Shown here: in pieces, positions 9,991-20,977 of the stretch
Position numbering within the stretch: position 1 is the first letter of the stretch
How the letters are laid out: each line of letters begins with the position of its first letter
From: Anagrus nilaparvatae
Lineage: Eukaryota; Arthropoda; Insecta; Hymenoptera; Mymaridae
Assembly (NCBI GenBank): GCA_022575985.1
Contig: JAKSXM010000263.1
Coordinates: 7,482,001 to 7,546,000, forward strand
Direction of reading: 5' to 3'
Length of the DNA: 64,000 bases
Notes under the pieces: generated by a model
Told to the model about the DNA's origin: nothing
The model's input: the letters and a program-made list of their open reading frames with translations, nothing else
Databases searched by the model: none
Translations under genes and position numbers: made by a program

Positions 9991-10691
9991 TTTACGAAAA
10001 TGCATGAAATTGCATACAAGTGTATCAAAGTGCATTTAAGAATTGCATATAAAAAATGCACGCTTGCATATAAGTTCCTTCGCGAATGTAACGCTTGGAC
10101 ACTATATATTATTTTATGAATCTTATTTATAATTTAATTTATTTGCTAAATATATGCTTTGTTTACGTTTAAATATAATAGATAAAATATGCTTTATTTA
10201 CATCATTATAAGGCATATTTTATTCAAGGTGATGATAATAAAGAAAAATTTTCGATGCGAATTTTTGGCGTTAAATCCAACGTTATATGCAAGATGCCCA
10301 CAAACCTAGACTTTATGTATTTTTGTAATTACAAGAAAGAGAAAGGATAATAAACGACGCATGAGAAATACATACAAAATTTGGTTTTAAAATTTATTAT
10401 TTTGCCGTTTGTGTCTTATTTATTTTTTAATATTTTATAAAATGAGGAATTTCATTTTTATTATTCTCGTACAACACAAAAAAAAATTTTTTATTTATTT
10501 ATCGACATTTAGAACAAAAAAATGAATGCGTGTGTACTTTTATAATACTTTTTAATGTCAAGTAAAAATGAAAATAAAAATCTTAACATTGATAAAAAAA
10601 AATTTTTTGGCATTTATAATAATGCAGTTTACGAAACTAAAAAAAAAATTTTTTGCATTTATTTTAATGCTTCATTTTTGAAATATTAATT
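9991..10691. other. Untranslated leader of element A
   Basis: No coding supported. Around 10000-10075 there is a cluster of TGCAT/ATGCA words (several within 75 bp). The remainder is AT-rich. Confidence 0.45.
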
Positions 10692-10979
10692 TTATTTATT
10701 TTGTAAGAGATGTTTATTTATTTTGTCCTCTTGAGAGTGAACGATCTTTAAGAGTTCGTTGACTCTCTCTTTCAAATATATATTTTCAGTTTCAAGTTGT
10801 TGAATATTTTGATTAATATGCACTTTTATTTCGCGGATATCATCAATTGCACGACCTAGCGTGTGCCACTGTTCAGTGTCAAGATGTTGTAAAAATTCAA
10901 CTGAATTTTTAAGATTGAATTGATTTTTTTCAATTTTATTTAACTTTTTGTTTAGCTTACTATATTCTTCACTACTCAT
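10692..10979 (-). CDS. Small coiled-coil protein upstream of gag (element A ORF1)
   Basis: 95 residues, frame intact, starting MSSEEYSKLNKKLNKIEKNQ about 65 bp after the PBS. FLQHLDTEQWHTLGRAIDDIREIK is the counterpart of WLNALTDEQWWTMGHIVNDLKNLK in the element B ORF1. Both proteins continue as a coiled coil with an E(T/K)ENxYL core. It keeps an open frame although the gag of the same element is broken. Function unknown; no database family is recognised. Confidence 0.7.
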   Translation of the reverse strand: MSSEEYSKLNKKLNKIEKNQFNLKNSVEFLQHLDTEQWHTLGRAIDDIREIKVHINQNIQQLETENIYLKERVNELLKIVHSQEDKINKHLLQNK

Positions 10980-11045
10980 TATTCAAGAATTTTTTATACT
11001 AAGAGTATAAATTAAGAAAAAATTTTTTGCCTAAGATCCTTTTTA

Positions 11046-11058
11046 GGCAGGATCGCCA
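11046..11058 (-). other. Primer binding site of element A
   Basis: On the minus strand TGGCGATCCTGCC lies three bases after the LTR end. It is identical to the PBS of element B and presumably primed by the same tRNA, probably tRNA-Arg. Confidence 0.75.
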
Positions 11059-11061
11059 CGT

Positions 11062-11603
11062 TGTAAGGTCACGATATGTCCTGCACAACGAAATTATTCA
11101 CTTTTTATCTAATGCATGTCTAACACAATGCTCGTTTTTTACGCCGAACACCCTTAAATCCACATGAAACAGTAACCAGTACTGATCATGTGCAGTAATA
11201 TAAAATATCTGTGATACTTAAGAAAAATAATTTAATTATTGAGACAGAATAAAACTACACAGTTAAATGCATAACAGGTATTAATTTATTCAATGTACTT
11301 TACATAGAGTGAACTCTAAGAAAGCTGACGAACGTCTCAACTTGTATCGAAATCTGTCCCGGTATTTATACCCGAGAGACAGATTTGCAAGTTATGACGA
11401 AATTGCTTCCAGAAAGTTCACGACGATTTTTAGAACGGTTAAAATGCGAATTATAACTAATTATTTGTTTTACAATGCATTTTAACTGCTCTATTACATT
11501 TGTTTTATTATGTTTTTTACTTGTTACATTTTATTTTGTATTTTTATATATTTTAATATTTTTAATTAATTTGATAATTAAGTAATAATTAATAATCGTT
11601 ACA
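11062..11603 (-). repeat. 5' LTR of element A
   Basis: On the minus strand it begins TGTAACGATTATTAA and ends GACCTTACA (TG...CA), 542 bp. A TATA box TATAAATA lies at 11363-11370 (minus) and an AATAAA signal at about 11280-11287. Its partner LTR and target duplication are outside the window. Confidence 0.75.
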
Positions 11604-11967
11604 TCTAGAATGTTCTTAAAATATGAATATGCTTAATTCTACTCTTAATTCTATTATTTACAATATTTACATTCAAAAGAATCTTATCATTGCTAATTTT
11701 GATTCATTTGGCAACGATGCATTTTCCGGATAATGGCCCGGAGCCACCTGGCAGGTGGCGACCTCCGAACTACATGAATAAATTATTTTACTTGGCCGGT
11801 AAATAAGTTTGTATTATAAATTCGCGCGTGTGGTTTCTGTTATTCCCCTCATTTATATTTATTTTCCTCATTTTATATGAATGTATTAATGTACCCCGTT
11901 CCTGTATCCTACACCCTCTCGCCGTGAAATGAAACGGCCGTTACGCCCGAGTATCTTAAAAAATTTT
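11604..11967. other. No gene recognised; contains a short hairpin
   Basis: A perfect hairpin GCCACCT/AGGTGGC is at about 11741-11757. No coding or element boundary is supported. Confidence 0.4.
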
Positions 11968-12362
11968 ATTTTATAGGATATATTATAGACTTTTTGTAAA
12001 TCAAAAACTATACATAATAAAAAAAAAAATTTAATGTAATCCAGATGCTTGACATAAAACAAAAACATATCTTCGCTATTTTAATTATGAATTCTATAAA
12101 AATTTTCTCACGCGTATATATACATAGACTGTCTATAAATAAGTCCCCACTTTTTTCAATTTTTCTCCTACGAGGTCTTCAGAGCATGCGCTATAAATCA
12201 AAATTTTGAGTATCTGTCAAAATAAAAACAGCTGATTTTATTTTCACTGATTTTGACTCAAAAATCTTCTTTTTTACACTGCTGCGCGCGATGATATAAA
12301 ACCCCAATTTATGTTTAGTTTTTGATTTACAAAAAGTGCTTTATAATATATACTATAAAAGA
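11968..12362. mobile_element. MITE-like element with about 50-bp inverted repeats
   Basis: The left arm (11968-12019, containing CTTTTTGTAAATCAAAAACT) and the right arm (12309-12362, containing AGTTTTTGATTTACAAAAAG) are inverted copies with a few differences. About 290 bp without coding lie between them. Exact ends and target duplication are not certain. Confidence 0.55.
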
Positions 12363-13252
12363 AAAGTTTTAATTAACTTATTTAATTTATTTCAATAAAA
12401 AAATTTTTTAATGTATTATTTTCTTTTTTAATTCCTTACAATTCCTTAAAATATCTATTCTCTGGAAATAATTAGTTAAGAAAATTACAAAATTAAAAGT
12501 TTTATTTCCATAAAATTTAAGATCAAATAAAAAAATAATTTAGCATTTAATTTTTATTTTTATTTTTATACAGTTATAGAGGCCTCTTAAATTTTACCCA
12601 GAAGGGTTATCAAGATAAAATTTTTCGAGAAATCCAAAAATCAAGTCAGATATTTCATTTTTAGTCAGGAAAACCGAGAAAATTCAGAAAAGCAAAAATT
12701 TCAAATTCTATTTTTTGAGCTTAAAATGGGTTTTTAAGTACTTAAAAAGCAAATATAAAAGAGGAGTTAAAAAGGAGTTAACAAAAAAGGAGTTAACCAC
12801 CATGAAAAGTATGGAAAAACACATTAAAAAAAAAGTGACTCTTTTTCAGAAATTTTTATTTGATAGATTTCTTTGGTTTTTCCAATTTTCCGTGTTTTCC
12901 TGGGGTTTTTTCGAAAAAATATGGTTCTAAAAAAAGATTCGGATTTTAATATTTTACTACCCAATTAAATATAAAGCAAACTGGTGGCTGAGAATTTGAT
13001 TTCCAATGGAAAAACAGCTGTAAAATCGCAATCAAGCCACCTAGAGCCTTAACAATTTGCCAGTAACGATATTTTTACGTACCAAATACAGTGCAATCGG
13101 TATTTTTTAAATTCAAAACATCGACCTCAGACTTAGGTTAAAATAGTTAAGAACTACCGACATATCATGCAATAAATAATTCTAAATATATGAACCGAAG
13201 TGTATTCAAAATATTCCTGAATTAGAAACTAACTTTACGCATAAGTAAAAAT
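12363..13252. other. AT-rich stretch, nothing recognised
   Basis: Short open frames here (for example 12715-12930) have low-complexity Lys/Phe composition and no family resemblance. Confidence 0.4.
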
Positions 13253-13712
13253 ATCTAAATACTATATATATTTGAAAATTTATTTGTTTGTCTGTCTGCC
13301 TGTCTGTACCCTCATCACTCATGAACCGCCGAACCAATGGGCATGAAACCGGTGTCAGAATGAAGAAAAAAAGTCTGTGAGTGACATAAACCATAGATTT
13401 TCTGTTCAGCTATCGTAATTTTTGAGACATTTAATTTTCTGTTATTTTGAACTTGATAAAATTTTTAAAAATTTAATTAAAAATTAATCAAGACTATCGA
13501 CAAATTTTAGTGTCACAAGTTGGTACTATTTGATTTGGCATTAATTTTTACGTATTCTCCTAAAGTTTTCTTCAAAACGAAGGTATCTTTAAAAATTTAT
13601 AAAATATTTTTGAAGCTGGTTAAAAAAAAATTTTCTTATTTTTTTATGTTTTATGGTATTTTTAATAATTTACAGACAGACAGACAAATAAATATACTGT
13701 ATAGTATTAAGA
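13253..13712. mobile_element. Two opposed Helitron 5' ends, palindromic fragment
   Basis: At 13253 the + strand reads A then TCTAAATACTATATATATTT. At 13712 the minus strand reads A then TCTTAATACTATACAGT. Both match the 5'-TC terminus of the Helitron family seen at 48103 and 49077, followed inwards by ATTTGTTTGTCTGTCTG. The segment also contains the AACCGCCGAACCAATGGGC and ATGAAACCGGTGTCA words found in the 47-49 kb repeat. No CTAG 3' end is seen, so this looks like a head-to-head pair of truncated copies. Confidence 0.5.
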
Positions 13713-13782
13713 TATGTATATATAGATGAATAAATGAGAAATCGACTTTTCCAGAGCAAAGATGTTTATTATAAATATTGTT

Positions 13783-14290
13783 CCCAACGTTTCGAGTCTT
13801 TATAAGACTCCTTTTCAAGGGATTCTATATACATATTATAATTGAATTAGTATTACATTAACTACATATTTTTGAAATTATTAATACATATTTATGCATT
13901 TTAGGCAAAGAATTACATCATTATTTATACACAACTACACGTGTAAACAATCAAATTCCAAACGAGTTTTCGAACTCTGAAAATGCGCGTGCGCGTAAGG
14001 AAATAATGTGTGTCCTTGAATTTTCTCATACCACCACGGCTTTGAAACAAAAAAAAAGGTACAAAAACACGCTTATTGAAAAGTAAGTAATGGGTATATT
14101 CCAAGCATAGAAATTATATTTAGGAAAGGGAAAGAAAGAAAGAGAAGCAGATAGTCTCTATAAATCATATAATATTGACATCACCAATATTTGTTTAAAC
14201 TTTATCGCTGCATTCGCATTTTCAGAATTCAAAAGTCCTTTAAGAATTTGATCTTTTTACACGTGTACCTGTATAAAAAATGATTAAATT
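13783..14290 (-). mobile_element. Penelope-like element fragment with degenerate hammerhead motif
   Basis: On the minus strand, 13783-13822 reads CCTTGAAAAGGAGTC, loop TTATAAA, then GACTCGAAACGTTGGG. This has the layout of the hammerhead ribozyme carried by Penelope-like elements (CUGAUGA, stem II, GAAAC, then GUUGGG), but with the CUGAUGA core altered to CTTGAAAA. Further in, 13920-13985 and 14205-14285 form an inverted pair sharing TACACGTGTA, ATCAAATTC and CTGAAAATGCG. No RT or GIY-YIG domain is present. The assignment rests on the motif alone. Confidence 0.45.
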
Positions 14291-14315
14291 CTTTGTCTTC
14301 AATGAATAAAAAAAT

Positions 14316-14422
14316 ATTCTTAGACGCGGTAAAGAATATTTACCCATCCCTCAGCCTGTAAATATAAATATTTATATTTTTACGCTGTGGAATGAGTAAT
14401 ATTCTTTACCATGTCTAAGAAT
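14316..14422. repeat. Long near-perfect hairpin
   Basis: Arms starting ATTCTTAGACGCGGTAAAGA and ending TCTTTACCATGTCTAAGAAT pair over about 45 bp each, closed by the AT-palindrome TAAATATAAATATTTATA. It could be a tiny MITE; a small-RNA precursor is possible but unsupported. Confidence 0.65.
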
Positions 14423-15177
14423 CTTCTATTAAAAAAAAAAAAAAAAAATTTACCTATTAAGTAATTTTTTAAAAAATTACTGAGTTATATTTGGTGACTG
14501 TTGAAAAAAAAAAATTTTTTTTATTTTTGTTAACAGTATAAATTTTGATGTTCTACTTCAAACACCATGAATACAACTGAAATTATTTTGACATTTGGTA
14601 TATTACTAAAAACGAAAATAGAAAAAAAATTTTTTCAGTTAAATATGCTTCATATTACAAATTAAGAGTTAATAAATATATAAAGTCAAGTGCTAAGATT
14701 TTCTATAATATAAACAAAATAGAATTTTTTCCGTTACAGTAGTACTAGGTATAATTTTTATATCAGTTTTTATTTTATTTTATTACACTTTTGGTATTAC
14801 TCATATTAATTTATTTTTTTAATTAAAAAAAAATTTTTTAACATTGTGTATTAAAAGAAAGAGATTAAATTTTTGAACAACTGTATAACTTTCTGCATTA
14901 CATAAGGCTTGCTTATAAAAGTTTGATTCAGTATGTAATATTTCTACGTTTTCCCAATCAAAATCATGTAGATGGTTCTAGAATTGAACTTTTTAACCAA
15001 ATTTTTAAAAAATTTGATTTTTCCCAAAAATATTTAAAATGTTTTATTTTAACTTTATTTTAACATCATTTTTATGTAATTATGTTCATTGGACACAGGC
15101 ACACAAATAAATTATTAAAAATATTATTATAAATATTTTTTTCATTTTTTTTTCAGTTTTTTTTTTCATTTTTTTTT
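14423..15177. other. AT-rich DNA with one dispersed repeat copy
   Basis: About 14985-15120 matches the block at 48190-48320 (shared words TTTTTAACCAAATTTTTAAA, then TTCATTGGACACAGGCACA). No genes seen. Confidence 0.5.
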
Positions 15178-16060
15178 TCATTTCATTTCATGTCTATTCA
15201 AAACATTGATGGAATACAATAAATCTGGCCTAGTTACATTTGATAAGTATATCAAAGAAGCATCAATCTCTGTGAATTTAAGGCTATCTTGTGAAGTTGT
15301 TTTCTTAATTGTCTTATAATCTTCAGGATTTTCACTGTCTCGTCTTTCTCGATTTGCCACTTGATTCGTATCCATTAGGGTTCTTTGGGGATACATTTTA
15401 CTAAATCTAAATTTGTTTAACATTTTTTTGATGTACGCTTCTAGTATCAAGTTAGTAATTTTATTTGCTCTATCACGTTTTATATTTATACCTAGAAAGG
15501 TTTTAGATTTATCTAAGTCTGTCATTTTAAATTTATTCTTCAAATACGATTTTACTGTATCTAATATAGATCAATGGTTGCTTGGAATTAATATATCATC
15601 TACATACAGCAACAATATCAAGAATTCTTCTCCATCAAGTTAAGTAAACAGTTTATTCCACCTTTTAGGACTTATTATTCAACCATATAATATTCTTTCA
15701 ATTTTTTACACATAATCTCTTTTAAATTAATCGGATCAATGCAAGTCTTGAAACGGGTGCATGCTTTTCTTTCAAATCATAATTATCTTTATCCGTAAAG
15801 TCCCTTATTACTAAACCTGCTTTACATTTAATATTGCCATCGGGTTCTATCTTTTTTTTTAAAACCCATCTTCAATAGATTATGTTTGGTTTATAATCGT
15901 TTTTATTACAAGTTCGCGTTTTTACAAATTTCCATACTTTATTTTTGTTTATTAAATTTAACTCATTATCTGCTGCTTTGTCTCATTCTTTGCACTCGTT
16001 TGATCGCATAGCTTCACAATAAGAAGCTGGATCCTTTTTCACTCTAGATAACAGTGATAT
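15178..16060 (-). pseudogene. Ty1/Copia reverse transcriptase, decayed
   Basis: On the minus strand the start of RT is visible at about 16040-15900 (DPxSYCEAMRSNECKEW, NLINKNKVWKFV), then FKKKIEPDGNIKCKAGLVIR and KHAPVSRLALIRLI (about 15860-15720). The catalytic block LLYVDDILIPSN is at about 15585-15625, followed by FLGINIKRDRANK, LNKFRFSKMYPQRTLMDTN and IYLSNVTRPDLLYSINVL (to 15180). These are the standard Copia RT motifs in order. A TGA after YVDDILIPSNH and other stops and frameshifts make it non-functional. The RNase H continuation expected below 15178 is absent. Confidence 0.85.
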
Positions 16061-16189
16061 GATTTAATATAACAAATATAACCGATAACCGTGATATGAT
16101 TTATCTTTGATAATAAATTCATCATTTTCTTAACCTAATACTAAATTTATATTGATTTATGTAGAGTTCGATTATAAGCATATACTTAT

Positions 16190-16420
16190 TAACATGGAAC
16201 ATGTTTATAGAGAGAGAGTACCTCAGAATTTAAAAACCAGCGGGGGGGGGGTCAAATTTTTCCGATTTGAGGGAGAAGTTTAAATGAGAATTAGAATGAT
16301 TTCAATTTATGGACTTTGAATAATTTTGATTTAGGGACTTGAAATAATTCGGGTTTAGGGAATCAAAATAGTTCGGGTTAAAAATTTTGACAACTAGAAC
16401 GTGATAATTACAAATTATTA
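16190..16420 (+). repeat. Copy of the ACATGGAACATGTT / G-run dispersed repeat
   Basis: It starts AACATGGAACATGTTTATAG, has a run of 10 G followed by TCAAATTTTTCC, then units with (T/A)AGGGACTT(G/T)GAATAATT(T/C). The same composite occurs at 18629-19010 and 61340-61720. Here it lies inside the decayed Copia element. Confidence 0.6.
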
Positions 16421-16499
16421 AATTTATTTTATTGTGACGTTGTATAACATTTGCATTATACATTAAAAATCTAAATCTCATTCATTTGTATTTTTTAAT

Positions 16500-16870
16500 T
16501 AAATCTTTCTGAGACTCCGTTATGTTGATGATTATCAGGACAGGCAAATTGAAGTTCATGCTTTAGATGAACCAATGCTTTTATTCTGTTTCTACCTTTG
16601 ATCGGTCCTGAGATTTAAAACTTGCGCATCTCTGAATAATTTATGTCTTTGACAAATAATTCTAGGAACATTACTATCTAATCTTTAGTTTTCATAGGAT
16701 AACCGATTGCTACCCTAAGTAATTATCAATAAAAACACAAATGAATTGGTATCTTTTGAGAACAGCAGCTGGTTTTATTGGACCCATTATATCTGAATAA
16801 ATAATTTGCTTAGGTTCGCTGGCTTTTAATGGCTAGGTTTTAAAGGGTTGTTAGTTTAATTTAATACATA
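16500..16870 (-). pseudogene. Ty1/Copia integrase remnant
   Basis: The minus strand reads SEPKQIIYSDIMGPIKPAAV followed by RYQFICVFIDNYLG (about 16810-16690), matching the start of the Copia integrase core (the first catalytic Asp block, HxDxxGPI...F...IDD). The Asp of D-x-x-GP is kept. The remainder to about 16500 has frequent stops. Confidence 0.65.
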
Positions 16871-16914
16871 ACCCCCTAAAAACGTCAAATTTTCACCTCA
16901 CACCCCCTTAAAGG

Positions 16915-19360
16915 GAAGGAGTTGATGCACAACCTTGGAAAAGGAAAGTGCGAAGCGATACGGAGTGTTCTTGTAAAATTAAGGAGCAGCACAGACTCTA
17001 GCAAGTCGAATAATGTTAAAAGTGCTTCAAGGTAATGTGCACATAAGCCCCTTAGCAGAAAACATGATGTTTCAACTTGCTGGAGATAAGTCTGCAGACA
17101 ATCTCCTTATAAGTGAACAGTGGGCTGCATCACTCTAATGGAAAAGGCATGTAACAAAGCCATGCCCAAAAAAAGAAACCGTGAAGATAGACCACCAATC
17201 TACTGGTGGAACGCTGAAATAGCCCGTCCAAGAAATGCGAGCTTAACGACAAGAAGGAAAGCCACACGTGCTAAGACCAGAACGGACGCTGCTCAGCTTA
17301 TGGCAGAGCCTAAGCAGGTTAAGAAAATCCTGAGACTGGATGTTAGGAGAAGTAAAAGAACATGCGAGATGGCTTTGTGTAATGAGGTGAACAATGAGCA
17401 ACGGGGTCTTGTTTACAAAATAATAACCAATAGAATTGGTGCTCTTTCCACAAGTGGCGTTATGAACGAAGAGGAGGAGGAACGAAGAGGAGGGAGAATG
17501 AAAATGACCTACAAGAAGATGACGAAGATGATATCCCCGAATTCACCGTGGAGGAGCTTGTAATAGCAGTAGACCCGTTCGAAAATGGAAAGGCACCGGT
17601 GACTGATGGAATACCCACTGAGATTCTGAAGATAGCCGTACACGAGTGTCCACAGCTTATTCTGTGTATGTACAATACTTTTGAACGAGCGGGCTTCTTC
17701 AGCAAACTCTGGAAAAGAGCCAGACTAGTCCGTATCAGTGCGGGTAAAGGGGACCCTAGGCTGCCAAACTCCTCTAGAATTACTGGACACATCCGAAAAA
17801 AATTATGAAAAAATGCTGCAACCACGGATACTGAGGGCTGTAAAAACTGCAGGAGACCTTTCTCCCCGACAATACGGTTTCCGCCGAGGGAAGTCAACTA
17901 TTGATGCCATAAGCAGTATCACACGTGTCATTAAGAATAAACATACAGGCAATCACTACACTAGAAAAATCACGCTAATAGTGTACCTAGATGTGAAGAA
18001 TGCCTTTAATTCAGCAAGATTGAGCGATTTTATGGAGGGGCTAAGGAACTTCCAGGTGCCAAAATATCTGCAAAGAATCATCAGCAGTTACCTGAGCGAT
18101 CGAAAAATAATATTTAAATCTGCGCAAGGAACAAGATTTAGGAGAGTAACTGCAGGAGCAGTTCAAGGATCGGTCCTGGGTCTGGATCTATGGAACATCA
18201 TGTACGATAAGGTACATAGGCTCCCAATTCCGGAGGATACTATTACCGTCGGATATGCTGACGATCTGGTCCTAGTCATCTAGGCAAAAGATGTACAAAC
18301 TACGAACTGAACCAGGTAATGCAAGGAGTCAACTACTGGATGGAAGACCAGCTTACGAGCGTCCAGAGGCAAGGAGCCCTGCGCATCTCCTACGCCTATC
18401 GCACAGTGTCCTTGGAGGCAGCTCTATTTCTCGCCTAGACCTGCTGGCTCTTGGGAGACAGTATATCTATCTTTACAAAGAGAGGGAAGGCATTAAACGC
18501 GTTAGATCAGCCTCAGCGAGTGGCAGGATCATTGGACCGACTACTCGGAGAACAAATGGACCAAGAAGTTCCTAGGAGGAATATCACCTTGGATAAATAG
18601 AAGGCATGGGTACATTAATTATTTTTAACATGGAACATGTTCATTGGATGGGGTATTTGAAAAAGTTTGGCTCGGCAGGGGAGGGGGGTGAAAAATTGAC
18701 GCTTTTACGGGGGGGGTCACAAATTGACGTTTTTAGGGGGGGGGGTAAAAAATTGACGCATTTAGGGGGGTCAAAAATTGACGCTTTTAGGGGGGGTTGA
18801 AAAAATGACGTTTTTAGGGGTGGGGGGGTGAAATGGACTTAGAATATTTTCGATTTAGGGACTTAGAATAATTTAAATTGGGAGTCAGGCCATGATAACA
18901 ACAAAAACTTAGAATACTTTAAGTTTATGGACTTAGCATAATTTATATTTCAGGATTTATTGTAATTTCAGTTTTTGGATTTATTACTGTTATGAGTGAA
19001 CATGTTCCATGCTCGTTGGTTGTCTAGTTACACAAACCGGTTATAAATTTTTTGACTCATTTCTTAAGCGGACATGGGGTTTTTTGCTCCTACCTCTTTC
19101 GGATCCAGAAGATGAATAGCGCTGAATATATATACTGTCCTGGCAAATAAGACACGCTGAAACACACATTCTTTAAATGCAAAAGATGGGCTGTTAAAAA
19201 GTTTCAATTAGAAACTAACATCGGCCAAATCACACCTTATTACCTTCTATTTTGACGATAATAGGAAATGATGTATATTTTTAGCTAACATATATTTTAT
19301 TGAAGACGACAGCACAAATAGACAGAATTTTAATCAGATGGAACTATGGAGTCCTTAACC
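16915..19360 (+). pseudogene. R1-type non-LTR retrotransposon, multiply frameshifted
   Basis: Reading + strand: 17120-17480 resembles the linker upstream of RT in R1-clade LINEs (PPIYWWNAEIARPR). 17548-17790 is the RT start (GKAPVTDGIPTEILK). 17790-18283 holds the core (SPRQYGFRRGKSTIDAI, VYLDVKNAFNSAR, GAVQGSVLGLDLWNIMY and the catalytic VGYADDLVLVI). 18340-18600 in another frame is the C-terminal thumb (RQGALRISYAYRTVSLEAAL). After an inserted repeat, 19100-19250 has the C-terminal zinc-finger region (CPGK, DTLKHTFFKCKRW, FQLETNIGQITPYY). At least three frameshifts, stops and the insertion at 18629-19010 inactivate it. No rDNA target sequence flanks it, so it is not an R1 in 28S genes. Confidence 0.85.
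18629..19010. mobile_element. Small inverted-repeat element with G-run tandem units, inserted in the LINE
   Basis: Terminal inverted repeats CATGGAACATGTTCA and TGAACATGTTCCATG. Inside are five or six units of about 23 bp, of the type AAAAATTGACGCTTTTAGGG with runs of 6-10 G, then GACTTAGAATAATTT units. The LINE resumes on both sides. Confidence 0.6.
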
Positions 19361-19639
19361 AGACTGGCGAGTCATTGGACGCAAGTCAAAAGATGGAGTT
19401 CACGACTAGAACTAAATGGCCTTGAACCTGTTCTGAAGTAATCTGAAAACGGTCTCGGGATAGGCTCGTATAAGGTAGGAAGGGAGTGGAGTTTTAGTGG
19501 GTAAAGGCAAGCTAAGTCGAGTCCCACATAACTGTCAGTCCGAATGCTGAACAGTATGCGTAACCCATTTCTCCACTTCCTAAGCAAAAAAAAAAAATTT
19601 ATATTTTCATAAACTGTGACTTGGACACAAATCAAACAT

Positions 19640-20010
19640 AATGTTTTTTAAAAACATAAAATATACTTACAAAGAAAAGCAATGATCTGATTTTTATTTA
19701 TAAATTTTGCTGTTCTGAGACCTATTAACTTTTTTAAATTTTTAAAACCATTTCTGGGTAAAATATTGGTGAATTAATCAGTTAATTGTTTTTCGCTGCT
19801 TAAATATAAATGATCTAACACTCTATTCTCATACTTTTTTCTAACATAATGATAAGGCTCATCGAAGTTTTTCGTTCTTTTGTGATACTCTGTCATATCA
19901 CACAATTTCATGAGCAGCTGCACTAGCAACTAAGTAATCAGCTTTTGTTGTGCTTAAGGTATTTTTCCGTTGTGAGCACCAAGATACTATTCTAAAGCCC
20001 AAACTAAATG
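19640..20010 (-). pseudogene. Ty1/Copia RNase H remnant
   Basis: The minus strand encodes IVSWCSQRKNTLSTTKADYL then VASAAAHEIV, matching the Copia RNase H block (SWxSKKQxxVALSTTEAEYxA). Stops follow. It cannot be the continuation of the RT at 15178 because the order is wrong, so it is a separate fragment or a rearranged copy. Confidence 0.75.
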
Positions 20011-20977
20011 TACGCAAAAAAAAACCTTGTCAGAAATGATTTGTTTAATTTCATACAGACTCGGAATACAGGTACCATCAGAGATCATTGTTGAATTAAA
20101 AATATTTACATTGTCAGGAGTTCAAGTATTTTTTTCATTTCTTACCTTTAGATCTCGGCACAATTCTATTTTACCCATTGAATGTTTATCGCAGCTTGTA
20201 GAGTTACTGCTAACACATCTAATCTTTCTGACTTGTCGAAGGACTTTTTAATATTATTTATTCGTTTTTAACATCTAATAGTTTAACTAATAAAATAAAA
20301 AATTATAATTTAAAAAATAAAATAAACTGCAATATTTTTTTTTTTTTTTGGTGTAATACCTCATTCAATTCTATGAAAGTATTAAAATATGAAAATATGG
20401 TTTTTACTCGATATCTCGAATTGGATATTTAATTTTTTGAAAATTATTTTCTCAAAATTTTTTGCATAAAAAAATAAAAAACACAGCAATATTTTTTTTC
20501 TTTTAGGACGCAGTAATTAATAATTTTTTTTCCATGAATGTACTAATGTCTAAAATTATCGTTTTTACTAGGTAAAATAGGCGATTAAGAGCATTTTGTT
20601 ATTGTTAATGAGGAACCAGTGCCAATTTGTCGGCAGCGTTTTTTTTTAAACAAATGAAACAATTTAGTACTTTATCCATTTCAACTGGTAAAAATTATTC
20701 TTGTACGACAAAAGACTCTCGTTAAACTAGCGTATTCAGCATTTGCTGGGTATTTTATTTAATAAAGACTAAAAAATAGTAGTTCAGAGAACATTCGGTT
20801 TTATTAATGAATTTCTTTAAAAAAAATGATTTTAATCCTTGAAATATCTTTATAACCAGTTTTTGATTTTATTGACATAATTTGATAGTAGTTATGATGG
20901 TACTATAAACTCAAAAATGGTGGTTATGTTGGTTTTTCAGATTTAGAGTATCACCAAGAAATTGTGTCTTTCAATGT
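20011..20977. other. No gene; contains dispersed repeat family S1
   Basis: 20330-20560 shows the S1 repeat words (GTAATACCTCATTCAATTC, TTTTTACTCGATATCTCGAA), also seen at 32.3-33.7, 39.4-39.9 and 50.7-51.1 kb. It is followed by the boundary sequence GAGGAACCAGTGCCAATTTG (about 20610-20630), related to ones at 33850, 39270 and 51490. Confidence 0.55.

Larger units (their letters stand above)
1..11603 (-). mobile_element. Ty3/Gypsy LTR retrotransposon (element A), decayed, runs off left edge
   Basis: Reading leftwards on the minus strand the parts occur in normal Gypsy order: 5' LTR (11062-11603), PBS (11046-11058), a small coiled-coil ORF (10692-10979), gag (9734 down to about 1390), aspartic protease (about 1110 down to 600) and the start of reverse transcriptase (to base 1). 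The rest of pol and the 3' LTR lie outside the window. It is split by element B (2355-9358, inside gag) and by a SINE (778-989, inside protease), and carries in-frame stops and frameshifts. Related in gag, upstream ORF and PBS to element B, and is the plausible source of enzymes for that family. Confidence 0.85.

Noticed and set aside
13206..13729. Small ORFs over the opposed Helitron ends
   Set aside because: They coincide with the dispersed repeat and its CAGACAGACA tract; same words occur in other frames at 47-49 kb.
17460..17897. Minus-strand frame of 145 codons opposite the LINE
   Set aside because: Shadow of the R1-type RT on the plus strand.
16915..19360. R1 element in a 28S rRNA gene
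   Set aside because: RT motifs fit the R1 clade but no rRNA sequence is seen on either flank.
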